From the NCBI RefSeq assembly GCF_023015695.1, contig NZ_JALKAS010000001.1, positions 1,922,001 through 1,986,000 of the forward strand: a stretch of 64,000 nucleotides of DNA. The letters run 5' to 3'. Positions 45,688 through 54,411 of this stretch are shown here, one piece after another. The position numbers were made by a program, and so were the translations under genes. Every line of letters begins with the position of its first letter. Position 1 is the stretch's first letter. Below the pieces are notes generated by a model, which saw only the letters and a list, made by a program, of their open reading frames with translations, ran no database searches and was not told where the DNA came from. The DNA comes from Jannaschia sp. S6380 (lineage in GTDB: Bacteria > Pseudomonadota > Alphaproteobacteria > Rhodobacterales > Rhodobacteraceae).

Positions 45688-46173
45688 TCAATCGTCCAGT
45701 CGGACGTGGGCGGTCTTGTCCTGAAAATCCTCCTTCGGATCACTGCCCATCAGCATCTTGATCCCGGCCACGAGGCTCGACCCGTCCTCCCACAACTCCG
45801 CCTCCTTCGCGTCGAAGCGGATCAGGCGCATCTTCGGATCATCCTTGCCCTCGAACCATGCGGCGACGAACGGATTCCACAGCCGGTCGATCACCTCGGG
45901 GTCATTGTCCAAGGTCATCGTCCCGCTGGCCGAGGCCCACATGTCATGCCCCTTGCTGACGAAGGTCATGGTGCCCGGGCGGTTCGATCCGGAGAGGATC
46001 CGGCCCAGATCGGTCTCGACCGAGGTGAAGAACCAGAGCGGGCCGGTATTCTCGTCGCCGTCGACCTGCGCGGTCATCGGGCGGGGATAGGCGCCGTCGC
46101 AGCCCAGGAATACGGTCATGTCGGACCGAAGGGCCTTCCAGAACTTGGCTTCGATCTTGTCGGGGGCGGTCAT
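45688..46173 (-). CDS. general stress protein 26-like, pyridoxamine 5'-phosphate oxidase fold
   Basis: 161 residues. The FMN-binding split-barrel family of pyridoxamine-phosphate-oxidase-like general stress proteins is recognised from KIEAKFWKALRSDMTVFLG, RPMTAQVD, PLWFFTSVETDL and LWNPFVAAWFEGKDDP. It probably binds flavin rather than making PLP. The ATG at 46173 has GGAGAT at good spacing. It is divergent from an entericidin gene, and both have GGAAC-N16/17-CGTT promoters back to back, in keeping with a general stress role. Confidence 0.85.
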   Translation of the reverse strand: MTAPDKIEAKFWKALRSDMTVFLGCDGAYPRPMTAQVDGDENTGPLWFFTSVETDLGRILSGSNRPGTMTFVSKGHDMWASASGTMTLDNDPEVIDRLWNPFVAAWFEGKDDPKMRLIRFDAKEAELWEDGSSLVAGIKMLMGSDPKEDFQDKTAHVRLDD

Positions 46174-46203
46174 GTGCATCTCCTGTCGGTGGGTCTGCGG
46201 GGA

Positions 46204-46228
46204 AACGTGCGGGGCGGCGCCCTGTTCC
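46204..46228 (-). promoter_or_regulatory. EcfG-type promoter for the stress protein 26-like gene
   Basis: On the minus strand GGAAC, 16 bases, CGTT. This fits the alphaproteobacterial general stress sigma factor EcfG consensus. The CGTT lies about 30 bases before the ATG at 46173, leaving a plausible short leader. Confidence 0.65.
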
Positions 46229-46232
46229 GCCG

Positions 46233-46258
46233 GGAACACGCGATGCGCCGCCCGCGTT
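46233..46258 (+). promoter_or_regulatory. EcfG-type promoter for the entericidin gene
   Basis: GGAAC at 46233-46237, 17 bases, CGTT at 46255-46258, and then 35 bases to the ATG at 46294. It is divergent to the similar element at 46204-46228, with only four bases between the two -35 boxes. Confidence 0.65.
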
Positions 46259-46293
46259 GACGCGCCACCCATGCGAAGAACGGAGTGACCGAC

Positions 46294-46413
46294 ATGAAAC
46301 CCTTCCTACTGCTGACCGCGTTGCTGACCACCCTCGCCGCCTGCGAGACGATCGAGGGCGCCGGCCAGGACATCGAGGATGGTGGCCAGGCGATCCAGAA
46401 CGCTGCGAATTGA
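46294..46413 (+). CDS. entericidin-family small lipoprotein
   Basis: 39 residues. The signal peptide with lipobox LAAC is followed by a mature peptide of about 23 residues, CETIEGAGQDIEDGGQAIQN, the amphipathic entericidin A/B pattern. It is anchored in a membrane by lipidation. Enterobacterial entericidins are stress-induced bacteriolytic/antidote lipoproteins; in Alphaproteobacteria they are common general stress genes. CGGAG precedes the ATG. A hairpin follows the gene. Confidence 0.8.
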   Translation: MKPFLLLTALLTTLAACETIEGAGQDIEDGGQAIQNAAN

Positions 46414-46467
46414 GCGATTGCCGGTCCGCTTCGAACGGACCGGCCGAACCGACGCACATAACCGAAA

Positions 46468-46495
46468 ACGCCCCCGCCCGGATGGTCGGGGGCGT
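46468..46495 (+). terminator. hairpin terminator after the entericidin gene
   Basis: 9-bp stem ACGCCCCCG/CGGGGGCGT with a 10-base loop, 54 bases after the stop. The plus strand continues CCTCGTTTC. On the minus strand it is followed by TTTTCGG, a better T run, so it may work in both directions. Confidence 0.65.
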
Positions 46496-46705
46496 CCTCG
46501 TTTCAACGGTTCGGATTGAACGCGAGGCGGGGCGTCCGTGGCGAAACGCGCTGTTTCTGCGGAATTGGGTAATGGTGATGGGCTTGGTGACCCGCCGATC
46601 GTAGCCCATTTGATGCAAAATGCAGTGGGGCAAGGTCCGGGCGTTAAGGCTCTGGCAATGTCTGCGCGACCATGACGGCGTCGTTCAGAAGCCAAGGAAC
46701 CAAAG

Positions 46706-47059
46706 ATGAAGATCACGTCCATTGCCTCAATTGTGTTCGTCGCCGCTATCGTTTCGGGTTGTGCCAAACAACCCGAGGCAATTCAGGCAAGCTATGTCTC
46801 TCCCACCGTTTTCGCAGACCGAAATTGCGCGTCGATCGTGACCGAGCGCAATCGGGTCGTTCAGGAGGTCAACACCGTCAGCGCGGCCCAGAAAAAGAAG
46901 GCAAATTCCGATGCGGTTGCGACCGGCGTGGGCACGATCCTGTTTTGGCCGGCCCTGTTCATGCTGGCGACAGGTGGCGACAACGAAGCGCAGCTCGCCA
47001 CCTTGAAGGGCAACTATGACGCGCTGACGGAGGCCGGGACGGCGAAAGGCTGCTTCTAG
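46706..47059 (+). CDS. low-GC lipoprotein of unknown function
   Basis: 117 residues. The signal peptide has lipobox VSGC near residue 19. A polar region follows (NCASIVTERNRVVQEVNTVS, coiled-coil-like), then a hydrophobic stretch (TGVGTILFWPALFMLATGG) and a C-terminal helix ending in Cys-Phe. Two further cysteines could form a disulfide. The first 60 bases of coding sequence are about 50% GC, well below neighbouring genes. A very strong hairpin follows. Probably acquired; no named family recognised. Confidence 0.7.
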   Translation: MKITSIASIVFVAAIVSGCAKQPEAIQASYVSPTVFADRNCASIVTERNRVVQEVNTVSAAQKKKANSDAVATGVGTILFWPALFMLATGGDNEAQLATLKGNYDALTEAGTAKGCF

Positions 47060-47084
47060 TTCCGCGCTAAATGCCAGGAATTTT

Positions 47085-47115
47085 CGCAGGGCGTGTGACC
47101 GACACACGTCCTGCG
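47085..47115. terminator. 13-bp stem-loop after the low-GC lipoprotein gene
   Basis: CGCAGGGCGTGTG pairs with CACACGTCCTGCG (one G-T pair) around a 5-base loop, 26 bases after the lipoprotein stop. It has no T run on the plus strand, so it is either a terminator without a U tract or an mRNA 3'-end structure. The 180 bases from here to lepA hold nothing I can support. Confidence 0.5.
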
Positions 47116-47297
47116 GACCTTACCAGAGACAGGATCAGTCAGAAGGCCGGCTCTCGCGATCAGTCATGGTGTGGGACGGCAAATTCCACGGCTTCGGATA
47201 TGGTTCGTCGCATCGAAAGTCGATCATCTATACGGCCCGACCCTACGATCCCTTTTGCAATGAACCCTACTGCGGAACGCCAATCCGGTTTGAGGCG

Positions 47298-49097
47298 CTA
47301 CCCATCCATCTTCAATGCCGAAATAAACGCGCTCTGCGGGATCTCCACTTTCCCGAACTGGCGCATCTTCTTCTTGCCCGCCTTCTGCTTCTCCAGCAGC
47401 TTCTTCTTCCGTGTCGCGTCGCCGCCGTAGCATTTCGCGGTCACGTCCTTGCGCATGGCCGACAGGGTTTCGCGGGCGATGACCTTTCCGCCGATGGCCG
47501 CCTGGATCGGGATCTTGAACATGTGGCGGGGGATCAGGTCCTTCAGCTTCTCGACCATGGCGCGGCCACGTTGTTCGGCACGGTCGCGGTGGACCATGGT
47601 GGACAGGGCGTCCACGGGCTCGTCATTGACCAGGATCGACATCTTGACCAGCGCATCCTCGCGGTAGCCGATCATCTGGTAGTCGAAGCTGGCATATCCC
47701 TTCGTCACCGATTTCAGACGGTCGTAGAAGTCGAACACCACCTCGTTGAGCGGCAGGTCGTAGACCACCATCGCGCGCGGACCGGCATAGGTCAGGTCGA
47801 GCTGGACGCCGCGACGATCCTGGCAGAGTTTCAGCACATCGCCCAGATAGTCGTCGGGCACCAGGATCGTGGCCTTGATCCGCGGCTCCTCCAGGTGGTC
47901 GACATGGGTCAGGTCGGGCATGTCGGCGGGGTTGTGCAACTCCGTCATCGTGCCGTCCTTCATGTGGATGTGATAGACGACGCTGGGCGCGGTGGTGATC
48001 AGGTCGATGCCGTATTCGCGCTCCAGCCGGTCGCGGATCACCTCCAGATGCAGCAGGCCCAGGAAGCCGCAGCGGAAGCCGAAACCCAGCGCAGCCGAGG
48101 TCTCGACCTCCGACGAGAAGGACGCATCGTTGAGCGAAAGCTTCTCGATCGCGTCGCGCAGATCCTCGAACTCGGCGGCATCGACCGGGAACAGGCCGCA
48201 GAAGACCACGGGGACCGAGGGCTTGAACCCCGGCAGGGCGCGGGTCGTGCCGCGCTTCTCATGCGTGATCGTATCGCCGACGCGGGTGTCGCGGACCTGC
48301 TTGATCGACGCCGTCAGAAACCCGATCTCGCCCGGACCCAGCACGTCGATCTCGGTCATGGGCGGGCGGAAGACGCCGATGCGGTCGACATGATGGGTGG
48401 TGCCGTTCGACATGAACTTGATGCGGTCGCCTTTTCGCAGATGTCCGTCGATGATGCGCACCAGGACGATCACGCCCAGATAGGCGTCGTACCAGCTGTC
48501 GACCAGCATCGCCTTGAGCGGCGCGTCGGCGTCGCCCTTCGGGGCGGGCAGCTTGTCGACGATGGCCTGCAACGTCGCGGTGATGCCCTCGCCGGTCTTG
48601 GCCGACACCAGCAGCGCTTCGGAGGCGTCGATGCCGATGACGTCTTCGATCTGCTCGCGAACGCGGTCGGGCTCGGAAGCGGGCAGGTCGATCTTGTTGA
48701 GGACGGGGACGATTTCATGGTCCGCGTCGATGGCCTGATAGACGTTGGCCAGCGTCTGCGCCTCGACGCCCTGGGTCGAGTCGACCACCAGCAGGGAGCC
48801 TTCGACAGCGCGCATGGAGCGGCTGACCTCATAGGCAAAGTCCACGTGGCCGGGCGTGTCGATGAGGTTCAGGACATAGTCCTGGCCGTCGGCCGCGGTC
48901 CAGTCGATGCGGACGGTGTTGGCCTTGATGGTGATGCCGCGCTCGCGCTCGATATCCATGGCGTCGAGCATCTGTTCCTTCATGTCGCGCAGGGCGACGG
49001 TGTTCGTCTCCTGGATCAGGCGGTCGGCGAGGGTCGACTTGCCGTGGTCGATATGGGCGACGATGGAGAAGTTGCGGATGCGGGAGAGGTCGGTCAT
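47298..49097 (-). CDS. lepA: elongation factor 4 (LepA)
   Basis: 599 residues, the standard EF4 length. GTPase motifs are [14 protein letters not shown] (G1), the RGITIKANT switch, DTPGHVDF (G3) and NKIDLP (G4). EF-G-like domains II, III and V and the LepA-specific C-terminal domain follow, with the basic [16 protein letters not shown] segment near the end. It acts on ribosomes in initiation and stress. The ATG at 49097 is the family start; the frame extends upstream without homology. Confidence 0.97.
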   Translation of the reverse strand: MTDLSRIRNFSIVAHIDHGKSTLADRLIQETNTVALRDMKEQMLDAMDIERERGITIKANTVRIDWTAADGQDYVLNLIDTPGHVDFAYEVSRSMRAVEGSLLVVDSTQGVEAQTLANVYQAIDADHEIVPVLNKIDLPASEPDRVREQIEDVIGIDASEALLVSAKTGEGITATLQAIVDKLPAPKGDADAPLKAMLVDSWYDAYLGVIVLVRIIDGHLRKGDRIKFMSNGTTHHVDRIGVFRPPMTEIDVLGPGEIGFLTASIKQVRDTRVGDTITHEKRGTTRALPGFKPSVPVVFCGLFPVDAAEFEDLRDAIEKLSLNDASFSSEVETSAALGFGFRCGFLGLLHLEVIRDRLEREYGIDLITTAPSVVYHIHMKDGTMTELHNPADMPDLTHVDHLEEPRIKATILVPDDYLGDVLKLCQDRRGVQLDLTYAGPRAMVVYDLPLNEVVFDFYDRLKSVTKGYASFDYQMIGYREDALVKMSILVNDEPVDALSTMVHRDRAEQRGRAMVEKLKDLIPRHMFKIPIQAAIGGKVIARETLSAMRKDVTAKCYGGDATRKKKLLEKQKAGKKKMRQFGKVEIPQSAFISALKMDG

Positions 49098-49288
49098 GTG
49101 GCGCGGCCCTTTGGCAGGTTTCACGCCGGATACACCGGAGGCCCCGAGGGTGGAAGAGGGGCGGTCGTCGCGGGGGGTGCCAGGTGCACACCAACCGTCC
49201 GCCCCACGTGCAGACGTTCGAACGCGTGGGGCGGCCGGCCAGGGGATCGGCTCCGGCATGGCCGGCCCGATCCCCTTCCCCACAGGGT

Positions 49289-49507
49289 TCAGCGGGCGCG
49301 GCGGCAGACGCCGGCGTCGTCGCAGAACACGCCGGCCAGGCCGCCGATGATCGCGCCGCGATCGCCGTTGCCGTTCACGGCCTTGGCCGCGCCATAGCCG
49401 ACCGCGGCGCCGACGAGGCCGCGCTCCATGTCGCTGTCGATGGCGGCGCCGGGTCCGCAGGCGGTGAGCAGGGCGGTCGCGGCGATGATGGCCAGAATGG
49501 GTTTCAT
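49289..49507 (-). CDS. small glycine-zipper lipoprotein
   Basis: 72 residues. The signal peptide has lipobox LTAC at residue 17, then a glycine-zipper-like stretch ([20 protein letters not shown], then [10 protein letters not shown]) and a C-terminal CDDAGVC. Resembles small outer-membrane lipoproteins of the YMGG/17-kDa-antigen type. GGAGAG precedes the ATG at 49507. Function unknown. Confidence 0.7.
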   Translation of the reverse strand: MKPILAIIAATALLTACGPGAAIDSDMERGLVGAAVGYGAAKAVNGNGDRGAIIGGLAGVFCDDAGVCRRAR

Positions 49508-49961
49508 GTCGTCTCTCCAATAAGGTCCCGGTCGTTCGCCGGGTTCGGTCGTGGCGCGTCTCATGGCGCCGAAGGACCGGATGGCGGCCGGAACGCGCGA
49601 GGCATTCCGACCGGCCCGATCCGGCATGGGTGGCTGCTAGCGGATTCCGTGCCGGTTATCCGATGACGGGCGGCGATGGCGAGGGGTACGGGCGGATTTC
49701 CGCAGGGCATTTGGATGACGTGCGTTGCCGGGGGCCGATCGTTCGTTTCGGACCTGACCCGTCGTTTCCCTGCCTGGACCCGCCGATCCGGAACCACTGC
49801 AAGGCGGGGCGCAAGCTTCCGGCAACCCCTTGCGGCGGCCTGCGGCATCCCGTCCTCGCCCGGTGCGCCAATCGCGTTATGTTCCCTGCCAACCCCGGCG
49901 GCGGGCCTGGCCCGACTGCCGCGCGAACAGAACCGAATGCCAGTCTTTGGGAGACGCACAG
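49508..49961. other. non-coding region before the betaine-type binding protein
   Basis: 454 bases with no convincing gene on either strand. It must contain the promoters of the divergent lipoprotein and binding-protein genes. I see only a weak stem (GCAAGG 49799-49804 with CCTTGC 49828-49833) and no recognisable riboswitch or operator. Confidence 0.45.
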
Positions 49962-50936
49962 ATGACGAGATACCCCCTGAAAGTCACGCTTGCCGCCGCT
50001 GCCATCACGGCCGGGGGCGCCGCGCAGGCACAGACGCCCTGCGACGACGTCGCCATCACCGAAATGGACTGGGCGTCATCCGCGATCGTCACCCATGTGG
50101 CGACCTTCCTGATGGAGCAGGGATATGGCTGCGACGTGCTGATGGTCCCGTCCTCCACCACGCCGGCGATGGCATCGGTGGCAGAAACGGGCCGGCCCGA
50201 TATCGTCACGGAGGTCTGGCCCAACGGCAATCCGGCCTATGACGGCTTGGTGGAGGCGGGCAAGATCGCGACGATTGCGAACGTCTTGTCCGACAGCAGC
50301 GTACAGGGCTGGTACGTTCCGACCTACCTTGTGGAAGACCACCCCGAACTGGCCACCCTGCAGGGTATTCTCGACAATCCGGACCTGGTGGGCGGGCGCC
50401 TGCATTCCTGCCCCGACGGATGGCAATGCAAGGACACCACCGAGTCGATCGCCCGCGCCGTCGATCTCGAGGGAGCGGGCATCGAACTCTTCCAGCACGG
50501 ATCGGGCGAGACCCTGGCCACATCGATGGCCGCCGCCGTCGAGAACCGCGAGCCTTGGCTCGGCTACTATTGGGAGCCGACGAGCCTGATCGGGAAATAC
50601 GAGATGACACGCGTCGACCTGGGGCCGTTCGATGCCGAGGTCTGGGCCTGTACCGTCGATCCGGATTGCGAGGAGGATGGGCTGACCGCATATGCGTCTA
50701 CGCCCGTCGTGACGGTCGTGACCACGACCTTCGCCGACGATCAGCCCGAACTGGCAGCGTTGATGTCGAATGTCGCGTTCACCAACGCCCAGATGGGCGA
50801 CGTCCTTGCGTGGCAGGAGGACAACAGCGCCTCCGCCGAGGAGGCAGCCGTCTATTTCCTGACGACCTATGACGACGTCTGGCCGGCCTGGCTGAACGAC
50901 GAGGCCCGCGCCAACCTCTCGGCGCTGATCGAATAG
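49962..50936 (+). CDS. ABC transporter substrate-binding protein, glycine betaine/proline (OpuAC) type
   Basis: 324-residue periplasmic protein with a signal peptide (about residues 1-24). The OpuAC-like fold is recognised from EMDWASSAIVTHVATFLMEQ and the EVWPNGNPAYDG and EPWLGYYWEPTSL segments, whose Trp/Tyr residues could form the aromatic cage for a quaternary ammonium ligand. Three cysteine pairs are present. No ATPase or permease gene is adjacent, so it is an orphan that must work with a transporter elsewhere. A 454-base regulatory region lies upstream. Confidence 0.83.
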   Translation: MTRYPLKVTLAAAAITAGGAAQAQTPCDDVAITEMDWASSAIVTHVATFLMEQGYGCDVLMVPSSTTPAMASVAETGRPDIVTEVWPNGNPAYDGLVEAGKIATIANVLSDSSVQGWYVPTYLVEDHPELATLQGILDNPDLVGGRLHSCPDGWQCKDTTESIARAVDLEGAGIELFQHGSGETLATSMAAAVENREPWLGYYWEPTSLIGKYEMTRVDLGPFDAEVWACTVDPDCEEDGLTAYASTPVVTVVTTTFADDQPELAALMSNVAFTNAQMGDVLAWQEDNSASAEEAAVYFLTTYDDVWPAWLNDEARANLSALIE

Positions 50937-51032
50937 GCGACATTTCAAGAACACCCGGCCCGGTCACATCGGGCCGGCTGTCGCGGCGCGCCGATCGGGA
51001 CCGGCCCGCCGCGGTCCCTGCGACGACGCCCC

Positions 51033-52325
51033 CTACTCCGCCAGTCGCTGTTCAAGCCTGAGGCCCTTGGCCGAGCGGTCCGGGAAACCGGTCCAGTAGG
51101 TGTGATCGGCGGCGGGGTCGCCGGACTCCGTCATCGACCAGACGCCATCCTCGGCATTCTCGACCAGGTCGAAGTAATCGGCGGCGTCCGAAAAACCCTT
51201 CAGGTGAATGGCGAAGAAGGCCGTGGTGAAGTGCTGAAGGATGTTGTTCATCCGCACGTTGTCCCAGATGGCGTCGGCATAGTGGTCGAAGGGCGCACGG
51301 CCCAGGCTTTCGGAGACCTCCCATGCTTCCCGCGGCGCGGGGATGGGGGCGGCGGCGTTGTGGTTCGCGCCTTCCAGCGTGAGCAGGTAGCGGTTGGTCC
51401 CAGACGTCTCCTCGAAGATTTCGCGGATGGCGGGGTATTCGGACACGTCGTCCTCTCCGCCGGCGACCAGAAGAAGGGGCGTTTCGAGCCGGGCCAGCCC
51501 GTCCGCATCCCAGAAGTCGCGGTTCCGGCCCCAGGGGCCGATCGCCACGATGGCCTTCAGGCGCGGATCGATTAGGTCGGCATGGGCCGCGCTGCCGGCC
51601 GCGTTGCGGGCCAGCAGATCGCCGGGGGCGTTGTAATGCGCAGGTTCCCGCCGCTCGACCGCGGATTGCGACAGGCCGGCCCCGCCGAAGATCAGCGCGC
51701 CGTAGCCGCCCATGGAATAACCGACGACCCCGGTCCGGTCGGCATCGGTGATCGCACCGATCTCGTCGTCGAGCCCGGCCATCGCGTCAAGCAGGAAGGC
51801 CTGATCGACGGGCCGGTTCACCAGCGTCGACGGGAAGGGGCCCATATCGGAATAGATGCTGTCGGGGTGATCGGCCGACACGACGACATAGCCCTTGGAG
51901 GCAAGGTTCTCGCCCAGATGTGACATAAGGAACCGGTTTCCCGGATAACCATGCGAGAGGAGGACGAGTGGGAAGCGTTCGCCTTGGGCCGGGTCGGCGT
52001 CGCGGGCGGCGCTTCCGGTCAGCGTCACTTCGGTCGTGCCGTCGCGCAGCAGTGCGGTATAGCTCCCGCCGGGCGCGGTGCCGTCGGCGGCCGGATACCA
52101 GATCTCGACCGTGATTTCGCGGTCGGCGGTCGGGGCCGCGTCCTCGGTCGCGGCGACGATGTCGAGCCGGTCCGGGTCGGTGAAGCTCATGGTCCGCACG
52201 CCCACCACGTAGTCGCCCAGCGCAGCCCGCTCGGGCGCGTCCGGGCGGATAAGATCGATACGGTTCTCGGCCGCCAGGGGCGCCGATTGCACCGCGACGA
52301 ACAGGGCAAGTATCAGATGTCTCAT
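51033..52325 (-). CDS. exported alpha/beta hydrolase (PAF-acetylhydrolase/chlorophyllase-like)
   Basis: 430 residues with a signal peptide (about 1-19). The core has VLLSHGYPGNRF (oxyanion region) and the nucleophile elbow GVVGYSMGGYGAL near residue 220; a catalytic His is likely in EGANHNAAAP near residue 345. The long C-terminal region is cap-like. The family includes lipases and PAF-acetylhydrolase-like dienelactone hydrolase relatives; the substrate is not predictable. The GGAGGAGAT ribosome binding site is strong. Confidence 0.8.
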   Translation of the reverse strand: MRHLILALFVAVQSAPLAAENRIDLIRPDAPERAALGDYVVGVRTMSFTDPDRLDIVAATEDAAPTADREITVEIWYPAADGTAPGGSYTALLRDGTTEVTLTGSAARDADPAQGERFPLVLLSHGYPGNRFLMSHLGENLASKGYVVVSADHPDSIYSDMGPFPSTLVNRPVDQAFLLDAMAGLDDEIGAITDADRTGVVGYSMGGYGALIFGGAGLSQSAVERREPAHYNAPGDLLARNAAGSAAHADLIDPRLKAIVAIGPWGRNRDFWDADGLARLETPLLLVAGGEDDVSEYPAIREIFEETSGTNRYLLTLEGANHNAAAPIPAPREAWEVSESLGRAPFDHYADAIWDNVRMNNILQHFTTAFFAIHLKGFSDAADYFDLVENAEDGVWSMTESGDPAADHTYWTGFPDRSAKGLRLEQRLAE

Positions 52326-52440
52326 GGCGATCTCCTCCCGCGGGTATCGGGTCGATGGTGCCCCGGCTGGCGGTGGACCTCAACCGGCGGCGGGGCGGGC
52401 GGCATGATCCGGCCCGTCCCCCCGCGCGGAATTCTTTTTC

Positions 52441-52465
52441 GGAACAGACACGCCACCGTCACGTT
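52441..52465 (+). promoter_or_regulatory. EcfG-type promoter for the small lipoprotein gene
   Basis: GGAAC at 52441-52445, 16 bases, CGTT at 52462-52465, and then 35 bases to the ATG at 52501. The spacing to the start codon is the same as for the entericidin promoter. Confidence 0.6.
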
Positions 52466-52500
52466 TCTCTTCACGAAACCGTGTAACCAAAGGAGCAAAG

Positions 52501-52734
52501 ATGCTACGCACTTCCACCCGTTTCGCCGCCCTGACGGGCACCGTCCTGCTGATCGCGGCCTGTGGCCGCAGCGAGCCCGAGGCGGTGGTGTTCACGCCGG
52601 CTCCGACGCCGATCTACACCAAGGATGGTCGCGTGATCGACCAGCCGCAGGTCGTGAACCAGAACACGCAGTGCGCCAACGGCATGACGCGCGAGGAAGA
52701 CCTGCAGGACGGCGACATCGACTGCTCCAGCTGA
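52501..52734 (+). CDS. small lipoprotein, probable stress-regulated
   Basis: 77 residues. Signal peptide with lipobox IAAC at residue 21, then a short mature domain with VVFTPAPTPIYTKDGRVIDQ and two further cysteines (near residues 58 and 75). No named function. AAAGGAG precedes the ATG, an EcfG-like promoter lies upstream and a good terminator follows, so it is a single-gene unit. Confidence 0.75.
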   Translation: MLRTSTRFAALTGTVLLIAACGRSEPEAVVFTPAPTPIYTKDGRVIDQPQVVNQNTQCANGMTREEDLQDGDIDCSS

Positions 52735-52760
52735 TCGGCCTCTCAGGCACGATGCATCCG

Positions 52761-52797
52761 GGGGGCGGGGCCTGCGTGGCGCCGCCCCCTTCTTCTT
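52761..52797 (+). terminator. intrinsic terminator after the small lipoprotein gene
   Basis: 8-bp stem GGGGGCGG/CCGCCCCC with inner pairing of the loop, followed by TTCTTCTTT, 27 bases after the stop codon. Confidence 0.8.
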
Positions 52798-52823
52798 TAC
52801 GCCGCCCCGCATCCGCGCACCGG

Positions 52824-53016
52824 TTGACACGCGGCGGTGTCTGCCCCACATGACCTCGACCCCGCCCCTCGGGCCGCGTGAGCCGGTCGTCCGTTTCGGG
52901 ACGCCACCACGACGGGCGGGTCTGCTTCCCCAAGGATCACGCCAGGGCAGCGCGAAGCGATACGGCTTCGTGACCCTCACCCGTGCGTCCCCGTGGGACG
53001 CGACCAAGGATTTTAC
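52824..53016 (+). promoter_or_regulatory. candidate promoter and long structured leader of the DEAD-box helicase gene
   Basis: A consensus TTGACA (52824-52829) is followed 17 bases later by CACATG, a poor -10. If used, the mRNA leader would be about 155 bases. It contains a hairpin CGAAGC/GCTTCG (52953-52970) and AAGGA just before the ATG. Long leaders are known for cold-regulated RNA helicase genes; regulation here is inference. Confidence 0.35.
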
Positions 53017-54300
53017 ATGGATTTCGACATGCTGGGGCTGAAGCCCCGCCTGATTGCCGCCCTGGACGAGATGGGCATCAAGGACCCCACCCCGATCCAG
53101 AAGCAGGCGATTCCGCCCGCGCTGGACGGCCGCGATGTCATGGGCCTGGCCCAGACCGGCACCGGCAAGACCGCGGCGTTCGGCCTGCCGCTGGTACAGC
53201 ATCTGCTGGCCGAAGACGTCCGCCCCGCCGCCCGCACGGCGCGCGCGCTGATCCTGGCGCCGACGCGCGAGCTGGTGAACCAGATCGTCGAGAACCTGAA
53301 CGGCTACATCAAGGGCAGCCATCTGAAGGTTGCGCGCGTGATGGGCGGCGTCGGCATCAACCCGCAGATCAAGCGTTTGGAACGTGGTGTCGACCTGCTG
53401 GTGGCCACGCCCGGACGGCTGATCGACCTGATGGACCGGGGCGCCGTGAACCTCGGCGAAAGCCGGTTCCTGGTGCTGGACGAGGCAGACCAGATGCTGG
53501 ACATGGGGTTCATCCACGCACTGCGCCAGATCGAGCCGAAGCTGCCGAAGGACCGGCAGACGCTGCTGTTCTCGGCCACGATGCCCAAGGACATGGAGAC
53601 GCTGGCGGCGACCTATCTGGACCGTCCCGTGCGGGTGCAGGTGGCGACGAGCGGCCAGACGGCCGACAAGATCGAACAGTCGATCCACTTCATTGCCAAG
53701 GCCGAGAAGCCGGGCCTTCTGCTGGATCTTCTGCGCGCGCATGACGGCGAGGCGGCCCTGGTCTTCGCGCGCACCAAGCACGGCTCCGACCGGCTGGCCA
53801 AGCAGTTGACCAATGCGGGCGTCAACGCCGTGGCGATCCACGGCAACCGCAGCCAGGGCCAGCGGACCCGCGCGCTGGAGGCGTTCACCGACGGGTCCGC
53901 CCCGGTGATGGTGGCGACGGACGTGGCGGCGCGGGGATTGGACATTCCGGTGGTCAAGCACGTCTACAACTACGAACTGCCGAACGTGCCGGAGACCTAT
54001 GTCCACCGCATCGGCCGCACCGCGCGCGCCGGGCGCGAGGGGGCGGCGATCACGCTGTGCGCACCTGACGAGATGGGCGAGCTGAAGGATATCGAGAAGG
54101 TCATCAAGGGCGAGATCCCGGTGGCCTCCGGCCGGCGCTGGTCGCCCAGCCAGGAGGAGGCGAAGCCGAAGCAGAACCGCGGTGGCGGCGGCCGCCGGCG
54201 CAGCGGCGGCGGCGGTCCGCGCCAAGGCGGCGGCCCGGCCAAGGCGGCGGCCAAGCCCGGCGGCGCCAACCGTCGGCGTCGACCGCGCCGCAGCGCCTGA
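53017..54300 (+). CDS. rhlE: DEAD-box ATP-dependent RNA helicase, RhlE type
   Basis: 427 residues. It has a Q motif (TPIQKQAIPPAL), motif I AQTGTGKT, Ia PTRELVNQI, motif II DEAD, motif III SAT and motif VI HRIGRTARAGR, then a Gly/Arg-rich tail (from about residue 385) typical of RhlE. It unwinds RNA in ribosome maturation and mRNA decay. The ATG at 53017 has AAGGA at 7 bases; an upstream GTG at 52993 is less likely. Confidence 0.92.
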   Translation: MDFDMLGLKPRLIAALDEMGIKDPTPIQKQAIPPALDGRDVMGLAQTGTGKTAAFGLPLVQHLLAEDVRPAARTARALILAPTRELVNQIVENLNGYIKGSHLKVARVMGGVGINPQIKRLERGVDLLVATPGRLIDLMDRGAVNLGESRFLVLDEADQMLDMGFIHALRQIEPKLPKDRQTLLFSATMPKDMETLAATYLDRPVRVQVATSGQTADKIEQSIHFIAKAEKPGLLLDLLRAHDGEAALVFARTKHGSDRLAKQLTNAGVNAVAIHGNRSQGQRTRALEAFTDGSAPVMVATDVAARGLDIPVVKHVYNYELPNVPETYVHRIGRTARAGREGAAITLCAPDEMGELKDIEKVIKGEIPVASGRRWSPSQEEAKPKQNRGGGGRRRSGGGGPRQGGGPAKAAAKPGGANRRRRPRRSA

Positions 54301-54411
54301 GGGGCAACGGGGCGGCCCCGTGTCGCCCCGTATCCGGCGCGGGGATTCTTGTCAGTTCCCGGACGCTCTGGCATCCTTCGGCAAAAGAAAAACCCCGGAG
54401 GCAGAGCAGAC

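Noticed and set aside
47166..47320. Short plus-strand peptide with aromatic and Cys residues (GFGYGSSHRKSIIYTARPYD) upstream of the lepA end
   Set aside because: The segment has no ribosome binding site and the frame simply continues as the antisense of lepA; at most an unprovable gene remnant.
52326..52440. A GGTTGAGGTCC sequence upstream of the alpha/beta hydrolase gene as a second SoxR box
   Set aside because: Only one half matches; the other arm of the palindrome is missing.
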